A DNA stretch of 59,971 nucleotides from an uncultured Bacteroides sp. (GTDB lineage Bacteria > Bacteroidota > Bacteroidia > Bacteroidales > Bacteroidaceae), in the NCBI GenBank assembly GCA_949285075.1, contig CASDXF010000023.1, positions 1-59,971 on the forward strand, in the 5' to 3' direction. Positions 1 to 9,366 of this stretch are shown here, piece after piece. The position numbers were made by a program, and so were the translations under genes. A model generated the notes under the pieces. That model saw only the letters and a list, made by a program, of their open reading frames with translations. It was not told the DNA's origin and did no database searches. How positions within the stretch are numbered: the first letter of the stretch is position 1; each line of letters begins with the position of its first letter.

Positions 1-85
1 TATCGGTTTCCTTGAGGAACTGTTGGATGCCGAGTGGAATATGGCGGAAAAAGGAAAGAAGGTTGAAAATCAAATCACTAAGTAA
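1..85 (+). CDS. C-terminal fragment of an unrecognised gene
   Basis: The window opens inside a reading frame (codons from base 2) that runs 27 residues to a TAA at 83-85. The end is lysine-rich and reads ...EELLDAEWNMAEKGKK.... The family is not recognised. The composition looks like real coding sequence, but the fragment is too short to assign, and an ATG in another frame at base 12 is a competing, less convincing reading. About 400 bp separate it from the next gene, so it is probably not part of the following operon. Confidence 0.45.
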   Translation, partial: IGFLEELLDAEWNMAEKGKKVENQITK

Positions 86-490
86 CGCGTCAGCCCTGCG
101 GGCAATCCACTCTCTTTCTGTCCGAGGATTAATGTTGTTCGAAGGAGTTGTAATGGGACAACGATTCCCCTTTCATGGCTTGGCTAGGGGCGTTTATTCG
201 TTTGGAGTCGCTTAGAGGTTTGGCTACATCGCTTAAGCGCAAGGTTCAGTCCGCCTTTCGACGCGTGCCTTTTTTAGAGCACATATAGGAATTTTATTTA
301 ATGTCGGTTAATGCGGATGACCCTTCAGGCTCTGCTTTTCAGTCAATTATACGTTTTATATTAAAAAATGTAATAATTCTGTCATTTTACGGCAATGTTA
401 TCTTAACGTGTGCGAAAACAAAATGCAATAGCGCTCAATGTATATTCGCGGCATTCTTTAAAGTTAATTATTTTATTGTTTCATTAAGAT
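86..490. other. intergenic region, no convincing gene
   Basis: About 400 bp between the truncated gene and SusCD locus 1. The short open frames at 12-215 and 301-498 do not look like proteins. A weak box TATATTCG at 441-448 (one mismatch to TAnnTTTG) lies about 40 bp before the next start and could be its promoter, but no -33 element is obvious. Nothing else was identified. Confidence 0.4.
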
Positions 491-1861
491 ATGAATGAAC
501 TGATTCAACGTTTTTCCTTATTTCGCCCGTTTTTTCGGGACCGCTTCTTTTTCTTTGCGATGGTTTTATTCATGCTTGTCTCGGGCGCTTGCAGTGACTC
601 TGATGCGGGTGGAACAAGCCAGTATGATGAGAACAAGCCTATCGTGGTCACCACCTTTAGACCTTTAGAGGGAGGAATACGCGAGAAAGTACTGCTTGAC
701 GGCGAGAACTTCGGTTCCGACCCCTCAAAGATAAAGGTGTTTTTTAATCAGAAGGAGGCTCCGGTCATTTCCTCCAACGGCAATCGCATTTACACTATGG
801 TTCCCCGCCTTCCGGGCGATGTGTGTACCGTCACCGTACAGGTGGGCGAGCAGAAGGCGACCTACGACCAGACATTCGCCTATCACTCTAAGGCTTATGT
901 GAGCACCATCACGGGGAACGGCTCGAAGATCTTTAAGGCCGGAACGCTGGCCGAAGCGCAGGTGTACGCCCGCTATATCGCCGTGGATGCCGAAGGAAAC
1001 ATTTTCGCCTCGCATCGTGACGAGGGCACAAACGCCGTAGTGCGGATTAATGAACTGGAGAACATCGTGACTCCGCTTATTCTTGGCAACGCGAGCGACC
1101 GTATACTTGTGCCTAACGCTCCGGCCGTAGACTTGGAGACAGGCGTCATTACCGTGCCCGACGACGGTACTCGCGAGCTCTACTTCACCTTCGACCCTAA
1201 AGAAGGATGGGCGCCTCGCCAACACAGCATAAGCAACTCCTCCGGCATATTCGGGCAAATAGACAATAGCGGGCAGAAATACAAGTACGCCATGACCTAC
1301 TGTCCTTACGATGGATTCGTGTACACCCGTTATCGCGACGGGAACATCGTCAAGTTCAATACGCAGACGAACGAGGCTTACATTGTCTACAAGACCAACT
1401 TAGGGCCGTGCTATGGCATGGCGTTCGACCCTACGCATCCTAATCTGCTTTACATGTCGTTTCATACAAGTGTGACGGAATACGGGAACAACCTCTGCTT
1501 GCTCGACGTGAGCGACCCGTCCGCGGCGGACGCCTTTAAAGTGATAAGCTCGGGCCTTAGCGGAGCGGGCCACAAAGACGGTCCGGTAAAGACGGCCCAA
1601 TTCAATGACCCGCGCCAAATTTGTTTCGACCAAGACGGTAATCTTTTTATCGCCGATTACGGTAATCATTGCATACGCCGCCTTTCGCCCGACGGCATTG
1701 TGGAAACTGTAGTGGGACAGCCCGGAGTATCCGGATGGGCAGACGGAGATAAGGTAGACGCACTTTTCCTCAATCCGTGGGGGTTAGCGGTAGCGCCGGA
1801 CGGCACGGTATACATATCCGATTACGGAAACGCGCGTATTCGTAAGCTCACCATAGAATGA
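491..1861 (+). CDS. IPT/TIG-NHL repeat surface lipoprotein
   Basis: 456 residues. A long hydrophobic leader ends in a lipobox (SGAC, Cys34), so export and lipidation are expected, with surface display likely in this phylum. An IPT/TIG immunoglobulin-like domain follows (about 50-130: 'TTFRPLEGGIREKVLLDGENFG'-type start), then NHL beta-propeller repeats (about 135-456), including two clear late blades with 'ICFDQDGNLFIADYGNHCIRRL' and 'GLAVAPDGTVYISDYGNARIRKL' character. It is a paralogue of the gene at 9367, sharing the ITGNGSKIFKAG/LTGDGTQAFKTG block. It is the first gene of SusCD locus 1, 84 bp before susC. Such proteins usually act as accessory surface binding proteins; no ligand can be inferred. 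Confidence 0.82.
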   Translation: MNELIQRFSLFRPFFRDRFFFFAMVLFMLVSGACSDSDAGGTSQYDENKPIVVTTFRPLEGGIREKVLLDGENFGSDPSKIKVFFNQKEAPVISSNGNRIYTMVPRLPGDVCTVTVQVGEQKATYDQTFAYHSKAYVSTITGNGSKIFKAGTLAEAQVYARYIAVDAEGNIFASHRDEGTNAVVRINELENIVTPLILGNASDRILVPNAPAVDLETGVITVPDDGTRELYFTFDPKEGWAPRQHSISNSSGIFGQIDNSGQKYKYAMTYCPYDGFVYTRYRDGNIVKFNTQTNEAYIVYKTNLGPCYGMAFDPTHPNLLYMSFHTSVTEYGNNLCLLDVSDPSAADAFKVISSGLSGAGHKDGPVKTAQFNDPRQICFDQDGNLFIADYGNHCIRRLSPDGIVETVVGQPGVSGWADGDKVDALFLNPWGLAVAPDGTVYISDYGNARIRKLTIE

Positions 1862-1945
1862 TATGACGCTTAAATTAAAGAATGAATTCTATTTGTCAAA
1901 ACTCTGCCCTAACCGAAAATTGGGCGGAACTTTAAACAAACTTAC

Positions 1946-4900
1946 ATGAAACGGATTATTTATTTACTTACGGTTTTGCTGTGGGCAAGCTTTTCGTTCG
2001 CGCAAGAACAGAAAGAATTTGCGATGGAAGGCGTAGCGGTCAATGAAACCAATGACCCCTTGATGGGAGTAGTGATTTACATTAAAGACCGGCCCGGGGT
2101 GGGCACGACAACCGACCTTGACGGAAAATTTTCTATAAAAGCCTCGTATGGCGATATGCTGGTGTTTTCTTATATAGGTTACGAGAAAAAAGAGGTGCTC
2201 GCGACGAAGGAGGACAAAAAACTCAAGGTGCGGCTTGTGCCCTCCACACAACAGGTTGACGAGGTTGTTGTGGTGGGTATGGGCAGTCAGCGTAAAATCA
2301 GTTCGGTAGCCGCCGTATCGACGATAAACGTAGATGAACTGCAAACTCCCGCCGCCTCCATTACCAACATCTTAGGTGGAAAGGTTCCCGGAATCATTAC
2401 TCTACAGAACAGCGGCGAACCGGGAAAGAACATTGCCGAGTTTTGGGTGAGAGGTATCGGAACGTTTGGAGCCAACAGCGGTGCGCTCGTGCTGATTGAC
2501 GGTCTGGAGGGAGACCTGAACTCGATTGACCCTGCGGACATTGAAAGTTTCTCAGTGCTAAAGGACGCTTCGGCCACGGCTGTGTACGGAGTGCGTGGCG
2601 CTAATGGAGTAGTGTTGGTGACTACTAAGAAAGGATTGGAAGGGAAACTTCAGATTACCGGACGCGCCAACTTTACGGTGTCGCATTTGCGCAAAGTCCC
2701 CGAATATCTGAGAGCCTATGAATATGCGCTGTTGGCCAACGAAGCCTGTGAAGTGCGGGGCGACCTTCCGCTTTATAGCGATGTGGAAATGGATATCATC
2801 AAGGGAAATCTTGACCCTGACATGTATCCCGACGTGAGTTGGCAGGATGAGATTCTGAACCGGACGTCTTTCAAGCAGACATATTACGCCAGTGCGAGGG
2901 GAGGCGGTGAAGTCGCGCGCTATTTCATCAGTTTAGGCGCAAGCAATGAGTCCGCCGCATATAAAGTGGATAAGGACAGTCCTTATAGCTCGAATGTAGG
3001 ATATCGCACCTATAACTATCGTATGAACCTTGACGTAAATCTCACCAAATATACTAGCGTGTATTTCGGTACTGACGGATATTTGTCCGACCTGCAACAA
3101 CCGGGTATGGCCAATACAGACTATATATGGAGCGCTCAGTCGAAAATCAATCCGTTGGCTATGCCTACAATCTACTCTAACGGGATGCTTCCGGCGATGG
3201 GAGGCGGAGATAATTCGTCGCCCTATGTGCTGATAAATCGTACGGGACGTTCTTTGGACCAGACCTATAAAGGTAAGGCTACCTTAGCGCTCAATCAAGA
3301 CCTTTCCATGCTGCTCAAGGGACTGAAGCTGAAAATGCAAGGAGCTTATGACATTCAAAGCTTCTTTAGCGAGCGCCGTACTGTTCAGCCTGCTTTGTAC
3401 CAAGCTTTGGGGCGTAACACGAACGGCGAGTTGATTATGAAAGAAATGGTACAAGAACAAAAGGCTTCTTATTCTAAATCGGTAAATCAGTATCGCAAAT
3501 ATCACTTCGAGGCTACTCTGGACTATAATAAAGTTTTCGGAACAGACCATCGGGTGTCGGGATTGCTTTATTACTACATCAGTGACGAGAAAGCTACGGC
3601 TGACGCAAAGAGCAATCTTACTTCGATTCCCGTACGCTATCAAGGGCTTTCTAGCCGTTTGACCTACGGTTTCCGTGACACTTACTTGATGGATTTGAAT
3701 TTCGGTTATACAGGCTCTGAAAACTTTCAGCCGGGAAGACAATACGGGTTCTTTCCCTCTGTGGCTTTGGGATGGGTTCCTACAAACTATGAATGGGTAC
3801 GTAAGAATTTGCCGTGGCTCGACTTCCTGAAAATCCGCGGCTCGTATGGTACGGTGGGAAATGACCGCATTACGGACAAGCGTTTCCCTTACCTCACTAT
3901 GGTTAATGTGGGAAATGGCAGTGTCTGGGGAGGGTCGTCGGTGGAGACCATTACTGAGACTAGCATCGGAGCGGATAATCTTAAGTGGGAATACGCTATA
4001 AAATCCGATATCGGAATCGAAGGACGCTTGTTTGGAGACCGTCTGTCGTTTACGGTAGATTTCTTTAGAGACCAACGCGACGGCATCTTTCAGCAACGAG
4101 TGCAGGTGCCCGACTATGTCGGCGTGGTAACCATGCCTTATGGCAACGTGGGAAAAATGAAAAGCTATGGAGCTGACGGAAATGCCAGTTACATACATAA
4201 CTTCAGTAAGGATATCTCCTTAACTGTGCGCGGAAATTTCACCTATTCTAAAAATGAGGTGCAAAATTGGGAAGAAGCCTATATGGAGTATCCTTATCTG
4301 GAACATGCGGGATTCCCTTATGGTGTCATCCGCGGTTATCAGGCCTTAGGATTGTTTAAGGATGAGGATGACATTAAGTATAGTCCAAAACAAACCTTTG
4401 GCGACGTAATGCCCGGTGACATCAAATACAAAGATGTGAACGGAGACGGGTTGGTTGACGAGCTTGACAAGGTTCCGTTATCATATAGCACTTATCCGCT
4501 TCTGGTTTACGGATTGGGATGTGAATTCCGTTGGAAAGACCTGACGTTGGGGGTGTTGTTTAAAGGGACGGGGAAGACGGACTATTTTCACGTAGGGCAA
4601 ACCGTGGAATTGCCTTCGGGTTCCACTACCGTAACGGGAATGGGTTACGTTCCTTTCTATGATGGGCCTTCGGGTAATGTGCTCACGTTGGCCGCTAATC
4701 CAAAGAATCGGTGGATTCCGTTAGAATATGCTCTTGAACACGGCATAGATCCTGCGTTGGCGGAGAATCCTGATGCGATGTTTCCGAGGTTGCAATACGG
4801 GAAGAATAACAATAATTCCCAACTCTCTACTTTCTGGAAGGATGATGCGCGCTATCTTCGGCTACAGGAACTTACTATAAATTATAATCTTAAACACAAG

Positions 4901-5065
4901 TTCTTACGTCAATTGGGCATCAGTTCACTGGACATCCAGTTTGTTGGAAGCAATCTTTGGGCATGGAGTAAGTCTAAACTCTTCGACCCGGAACAGGCTC
5001 AGTATAATGGGCAAGTATATCCGATTCCCGCTACCTATACTCTTCAGCTATATATTAATTTGTAA
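1946..5065 (+). CDS. SusC-family TonB-dependent outer membrane transporter (locus 1)
   Basis: 1039 residues. Signal peptide 1-19, carboxypeptidase-D-like regulatory domain about 25-100, a TonB-box-like DEVVVVG at 105-111, plug domain about 115-235 (with 'VLIDGLEGDLNSIDPADIESFSVLKDASA'-like SusC signature text), then a large beta-barrel to an aromatic-rich C-terminus. It lacks an STN domain, so unlike the transporter at 31707 it should not signal through an anti-sigma factor. It forms the import channel capped by the SusD at 5094. The substrate is unknown; the locus encodes an EEP phosphodiesterase and no glycoside hydrolase. Confidence 0.93.
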   Translation: MKRIIYLLTVLLWASFSFAQEQKEFAMEGVAVNETNDPLMGVVIYIKDRPGVGTTTDLDGKFSIKASYGDMLVFSYIGYEKKEVLATKEDKKLKVRLVPSTQQVDEVVVVGMGSQRKISSVAAVSTINVDELQTPAASITNILGGKVPGIITLQNSGEPGKNIAEFWVRGIGTFGANSGALVLIDGLEGDLNSIDPADIESFSVLKDASATAVYGVRGANGVVLVTTKKGLEGKLQITGRANFTVSHLRKVPEYLRAYEYALLANEACEVRGDLPLYSDVEMDIIKGNLDPDMYPDVSWQDEILNRTSFKQTYYASARGGGEVARYFISLGASNESAAYKVDKDSPYSSNVGYRTYNYRMNLDVNLTKYTSVYFGTDGYLSDLQQPGMANTDYIWSAQSKINPLAMPTIYSNGMLPAMGGGDNSSPYVLINRTGRSLDQTYKGKATLALNQDLSMLLKGLKLKMQGAYDIQSFFSERRTVQPALYQALGRNTNGELIMKEMVQEQKASYSKSVNQYRKYHFEATLDYNKVFGTDHRVSGLLYYYISDEKATADAKSNLTSIPVRYQGLSSRLTYGFRDTYLMDLNFGYTGSENFQPGRQYGFFPSVALGWVPTNYEWVRKNLPWLDFLKIRGSYGTVGNDRITDKRFPYLTMVNVGNGSVWGGSSVETITETSIGADNLKWEYAIKSDIGIEGRLFGDRLSFTVDFFRDQRDGIFQQRVQVPDYVGVVTMPYGNVGKMKSYGADGNASYIHNFSKDISLTVRGNFTYSKNEVQNWEEAYMEYPYLEHAGFPYGVIRGYQALGLFKDEDDIKYSPKQTFGDVMPGDIKYKDVNGDGLVDELDKVPLSYSTYPLLVYGLGCEFRWKDLTLGVLFKGTGKTDYFHVGQTVELPSGSTTVTGMGYVPFYDGPSGNVLTLAANPKNRWIPLEYALEHGIDPALAENPDAMFPRLQYGKNNNNSQLSTFWKDDARYLRLQELTINYNLKHKFLRQLGISSLDIQFVGSNLWAWSKSKLFDPEQAQYNGQVYPIPATYTLQLYINL

Positions 5066-5093
5066 GGAAAGAATAAAAACAACAATACACTAT

Positions 5094-7091
5094 ATGAAGT
5101 TACTCAAAGGAATCGTTTTTTTTCTGTCGATGTGCATAGCGGCCACTTCATGTGATTATCTGACCATCGACGATTATTTTGACGATGAGTTCAAGATGGA
5201 CTCTGTATACACCTCTGTACGCAATATGGAGGCTTATATGTGGGGAGCCGCCTCGCTTTTTCCGGACGAGGCTGAAACCGTACGTGAAAATTATACTCCC
5301 GGTGTCTTGGCCACGGATGAAGGTTTTTGTAACTTTCGGGCTAATGGAAATGTTTATTATGGTCTGGATTTCTGTTCCGGACTCACTACGCCTGATAATC
5401 TTAAAAAGATGGATAAATGGGGAACCTATTATAAAATCATACGCAAGTGTAATAACATTCTAAATAATTTAGACCGTCCGGCCGACATGACTACTGCCGA
5501 CCATATAAAGATTGAAGGCTATACACGATTTATACGTGCTTACGCTTATTACAATCTGCTTATAGATTTCGGTCCCCCCATTCTTTTAGGGGACGAGGTC
5601 GTGAACACAAACGAAGAGTTGGAGTATTATGATCGTGCGAGGTCTACATATGATGAAGCCATGGAGTATGTATGCGGAGAATTTGAAAAGGCGGCTTCGC
5701 TGCTCCCCGCCACGGTGTCCAACATGGATTTTGGCCGTCCCACTAAAGGGGCCGCATACGCGTTGATTGCACGCTTGCGGTTGATGCATGCTAGTCCGCT
5801 GTTTAATGGAGGCTATGCGGCGCGCTCTTATTTTGGTAATTGGAAGCGTCATATTGACGACGTCTACTACGTTTCACAGACTTACGATGAACGACGTTGG
5901 GCCGTAGCGGCGGCTTCCGCCAAGCGCGTGATGGAAATGGAGAACGCCGGTGCGCCGATGTATTCACTCTACACTGTACCGGCTGACGATAACACCCCTC
6001 AATTGCCGCAAGGAGTGACCTCCGATTCTCACTTTTATGACGCCTATCCAGACGGGGCCGCAGGCATTGACCCGTACAAATCCTATTCGGACATGTTCAC
6101 AGGCGAAGCTGTAGCTCCTATCGTTTCTGAATTTATATGGGCACGAAATACCGATTACTTGAACTCTACAATCAACAAAGGAGCGTTTCCAGTCTCACTT
6201 GGCGGATGGAGCCGTTACTGTGTGACGCAGAAAGTTGTGGACGCTTACTTAATGGATGACGGCCGAACTAAGGATGAGGCCTTGACAGATGGATACTATT
6301 CTGAATCGGGATATACTACCTCACCTCGTTCTTTCTCGGGCTATACGCTGAAGACCGACGTGAGTCGCATGTATGCCAATCGTGAAATGCGCTTTTACGC
6401 TTCTGTCGGGTTCTGTGAGGCCATATGGCCATGCTTGTCGAGCAGTGAGAACAACAATCACACGGCTTTGTACTATTATGGTTCAGAAGACGGACGAACC
6501 GCCGCTACCGATCCATTGAATTACCCCGTTACAGGATATGTAATAAAGAAGTACGTGAATAAGATGGACGCTTATATAGGTAATGGCGCGCGTCAGGTGA
6601 ATAAGGCGTATCCCATTATACGCTATGCCGAAATACTTCTGGCCTATGCCGAGGCGCTAAACAATCTTACCACTACGCATACAGTGGAATTGGACGGAAA
6701 AACTTACACCTTCTCGCGCGATAAGAACGAAATAGCTCGGGCGTTCAATCAAGTACGGTATCGGGCGGGGCTTCCCGGACTGAGCCAAGCGCAATTGGAA
6801 GATGCCACTCAGGTGCAGGAACAGTTGGAGCGTGAGCGTATGGTGGAGTTCTTGTGGGAAAATCGCCGCTATTATGACGTTCGCCGGTGGGGTATTTATG
6901 AAGAAAGCGAACGTTCTCCTATCATGGGCATGAACATCGACGGCAACAAGACAACGTTTTACCAACGCGTCATACCCAGTTCTTCGCAAATACGGGGCCG
7001 ATTGGTAGACAAGAAGCTCGTTTTCTTGCCTATTCCCCGAGATGAATTGCGACGCTTGCCGTCATTGGACCAGAATCCCGGATGGAATTAA
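5094..7091 (+). CDS. SusD/RagB-family surface lipoprotein (locus 1)
   Basis: 665 residues from the ATG at 5094. An upstream in-frame ATG at 4941 lies inside susC and lacks a leader, whereas 5094 gives a clean lipoprotein signal ending ATSC (Cys20). The body has the SusD layout: N-terminal helical region ('YYKIIRKCNNIL', 'RFIRAYAYYNLLIDFG'), a variable insert, and the C-terminal hallmark 'RAFNQVRYRAGLPGL...LERERMVEFLWENRRYYDVRRWG'. It is longer than most SusD proteins (about 500-600). It lies 28 bp after susC and should be translated with it, binding substrate at the cell surface as the lid of the SusC channel. Confidence 0.93.
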   Translation: MKLLKGIVFFLSMCIAATSCDYLTIDDYFDDEFKMDSVYTSVRNMEAYMWGAASLFPDEAETVRENYTPGVLATDEGFCNFRANGNVYYGLDFCSGLTTPDNLKKMDKWGTYYKIIRKCNNILNNLDRPADMTTADHIKIEGYTRFIRAYAYYNLLIDFGPPILLGDEVVNTNEELEYYDRARSTYDEAMEYVCGEFEKAASLLPATVSNMDFGRPTKGAAYALIARLRLMHASPLFNGGYAARSYFGNWKRHIDDVYYVSQTYDERRWAVAAASAKRVMEMENAGAPMYSLYTVPADDNTPQLPQGVTSDSHFYDAYPDGAAGIDPYKSYSDMFTGEAVAPIVSEFIWARNTDYLNSTINKGAFPVSLGGWSRYCVTQKVVDAYLMDDGRTKDEALTDGYYSESGYTTSPRSFSGYTLKTDVSRMYANREMRFYASVGFCEAIWPCLSSSENNNHTALYYYGSEDGRTAATDPLNYPVTGYVIKKYVNKMDAYIGNGARQVNKAYPIIRYAEILLAYAEALNNLTTTHTVELDGKTYTFSRDKNEIARAFNQVRYRAGLPGLSQAQLEDATQVQEQLERERMVEFLWENRRYYDVRRWGIYEESERSPIMGMNIDGNKTTFYQRVIPSSSQIRGRLVDKKLVFLPIPRDELRRLPSLDQNPGWN

Positions 7092-7110
7092 TATATTTGC
7101 CTAAAAAGAA

Positions 7111-8016
7111 ATGATTATGAAGATAGTACATTATTGCATAGCATTGTCTGCGCTTATGTTGGTCGCCTCCTGCGACGAGGATGCGATTTTTGAGAAGGAA
7201 CTGTATAAGAAGCGTGTCGCCTTGATAAGCGGCGACAGCTATAATGTGTTTCAAGAGAACCATCAACTTACGGGAGGAGAATCTATAGGCTACATAGCCG
7301 CGACGTGTGGAGGAACGCGGAATCCTGACCGCGACATACTTATTACGCTAGAGGAGGATCCTTCCATTCTGGAAGAGTACAACAAGACCATGTATGATGC
7401 CGATACAGAGAAATACGCTAAGATGCTTAGTCCTGAACGTTATACGGTAGAGGATTATACCATTACGATAAAGGCCGGTGAGCGCAACGGAAAAACCATG
7501 ATAAAGGTGCGCCCGGAAGGGCTTTCGCCAGACTCTCTATATTTTGTTCCGTTTCGTATCAAGGACTGTTCGGCGTATGAGGTCAATGAGGAAAAGAACA
7601 GTGTACTCTATCAGGTCAGCTTGGAGAATCATTACGCTTCGCAAGCCACCGAAACCACTTATTCTATGACGGGCCTTCTTGACGGTGTCTCGACTGGTGG
7701 CTCTAAACGCATGTTTCCCGTAAGTTGGAATAAGGTACGCGTCATGGCCGGTAATGAAATCTTTCAGGCCGACACCGAGGTGATAGACCGCTCGGCCATT
7801 GTGCTTGAAATCACCTCCGACAATCGGGTACGTATTACCCCATGGAAAGATATTGTGGTGAAGGCGATTGGCGGAGATGACGAATACCCGAATGTTTACA
7901 AGCGGATTGAAGAAAACGGGCATACTTACAATGTCTTTTCTTTGTATTATGAATACGAAATCGCGGGAAGTAGACATGAGATGAAAGAAGAGCTCCGCAT
8001 GGAAGTAGAGAACTAA
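7111..8016 (+). CDS. surface lipoprotein with DUF1735/BT_3987-like N-terminal domain
   Basis: 301 residues. ATG at 7111, with a second in-frame ATG at 7117 that gives an equally good leader. Lipobox VASC. The N-terminal part ('VALISGDSYNVFQENHQL...GYIAATCGGT...') and the 'YTVEDYTITIKAGERNG...VRPEGLSPDSLYFVPFRI' stretch resemble the DUF1735 domain common in proteins encoded after susD. The C-terminal half (about 170-301) resembles DUF4361. It lies 19 bp after susD, so it is co-transcribed. Probable role: accessory surface binding protein of locus 1. The domain family is a recognition from memory. Confidence 0.7.
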   Translation: MIMKIVHYCIALSALMLVASCDEDAIFEKELYKKRVALISGDSYNVFQENHQLTGGESIGYIAATCGGTRNPDRDILITLEEDPSILEEYNKTMYDADTEKYAKMLSPERYTVEDYTITIKAGERNGKTMIKVRPEGLSPDSLYFVPFRIKDCSAYEVNEEKNSVLYQVSLENHYASQATETTYSMTGLLDGVSTGGSKRMFPVSWNKVRVMAGNEIFQADTEVIDRSAIVLEITSDNRVRITPWKDIVVKAIGGDDEYPNVYKRIEENGHTYNVFSLYYEYEIAGSRHEMKEELRMEVEN

Positions 8017-8111
8017 AAGCATATAATAGAGACAAGAAAAACTTTCAGGAACAGCGACGTCCGTGTCTGCCCAAAGGCGGCGTGAGGCGTCAAATAATTC
8101 AACGATTAAAT

Positions 8112-9314
8112 ATGAAAACGAAAACAATCAGTCTTTTAAGGGGAATACAGTGCTTCATTATGTTGGCGTGTCTGCTGTCGTGCACTTCTAGCGACGCTGT
8201 AGCCGGTCCGAAAGAGGAAGCCAAATTCATAAATGTAGAACAGGCCGCTTACACTGTAGCGGCGGAGGGCGGGAGCCTGACCATACCCGTGCAGACCAAC
8301 GCGGAGGTGAAAGCTATCTCGCAAGAGGGATGGTGCGAGGCGGAAGTGGCTCAGAATGGAAGCAATGCGGAAGTTACGCTCACTGTGAAGGAAAACAAGG
8401 GCGAGGAGAGGGTGTCTGGCATATTGCTTACGGCTGAAGGTTGCGACAACATAGAGCTGACCGTTACGCAAAAGGCTTACGATGAAGGGCAGGCTTCCGA
8501 CGAGGAAAAGACATGGCTTGAATTCCGGGTAGCCACTTACAATATCCGTTACAAGGCGGCGGAAGACGAGCAAAGCGGTAATGGATGGGACGTGCGCAAG
8601 GAACCATTGGCCAAACTTATAACTTCTCACGATTTTGACATTGTAGGAACTCAGGAAGGTAATGACCAACAATTGGCCGACTTGCAGCAGATGCTGCCTG
8701 AATACGCATATGTAGGACATCCCTATGGCGGCAGCAGCGGAAACTCGCATAATTGCGCCACGTTCTATAAGACCGCTCTTTTCGAGGTGGTTGACGAAGG
8801 GGTGTTCTGGTATAGCGAAACACCCGACGTTCCCAGTATCGGATGGGACGCTACCGACCGTCGCATCTGCTATTGGGTGAGGTTCCGCGAGAAAAAGAGC
8901 GGGAAAGAGTTCTATTTCTTCAATTCGCACTTCTATTGGCGATATAAGACGGCCAAAGAAAATTCGGGTACGGTAATGGTCAACAAGATTAAGGAGATTG
9001 CCGGTGATGTTCCGACCATTAGTGTCGGCGACTTGAACTCCACGGAGTCTACGCCTCAAATGCTTAAGATATTGACTCTGCTGCAAGATTCTTATTACGC
9101 CACCGAGTCGGCACCTGCGGGGCCGGTTAACACCGGGCTGCCCGGAGGCGTGTTTGAGGGAAATCCCGGGAGCCGGATTGACTACGTACTTTTGAGTTCG
9201 GGCATTCGCGTGCGGGATTACGCCGTGCTGAACGATACCTATAACAATGGACACTATCCGTCAGACCATCTGCCCGTGACTTGCAGAATCGAGATTGAGC
9301 TTCAAAACGATTGA
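8112..9314 (+). CDS. BACON-domain endonuclease/exonuclease/phosphatase lipoprotein
   Basis: 400 residues from the ATG at 8112, which directly precedes a lipoprotein leader (LLSC, Cys24); an earlier in-frame start at 8082 adds no leader. A BACON-like beta-domain covers about 45-135 ('YTVAAEGGSLTIPVQTNAEVK'). An EEP-superfamily phosphodiesterase domain covers about 145-398 with its usual residues: YNIR, GTQEG (metal-binding Glu), NSHF, GDLN, RIDYV and the terminal SDHLPV. The superfamily cleaves phosphodiester or phosphomonoester bonds in DNA, RNA, sphingomyelin and inositol phosphates, and the sequence does not choose among these. As the only clear hydrolase of locus 1, it makes a phosphodiester-bearing nutrient plausible. 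Confidence 0.85.
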   Translation: MKTKTISLLRGIQCFIMLACLLSCTSSDAVAGPKEEAKFINVEQAAYTVAAEGGSLTIPVQTNAEVKAISQEGWCEAEVAQNGSNAEVTLTVKENKGEERVSGILLTAEGCDNIELTVTQKAYDEGQASDEEKTWLEFRVATYNIRYKAAEDEQSGNGWDVRKEPLAKLITSHDFDIVGTQEGNDQQLADLQQMLPEYAYVGHPYGGSSGNSHNCATFYKTALFEVVDEGVFWYSETPDVPSIGWDATDRRICYWVRFREKKSGKEFYFFNSHFYWRYKTAKENSGTVMVNKIKEIAGDVPTISVGDLNSTESTPQMLKILTLLQDSYYATESAPAGPVNTGLPGGVFEGNPGSRIDYVLLSSGIRVRDYAVLNDTYNNGHYPSDHLPVTCRIEIELQND

Positions 9315-9366
9315 GCGATAACGGGGGAAAGTTATAATATTAAGCCATTAATTAAACGAGAACCTC

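Noticed and set aside
301-498. 65-residue open frame before the NHL lipoprotein
   Set aside because: No leader, no family features, and it overlaps the start of the well-supported gene at 491.
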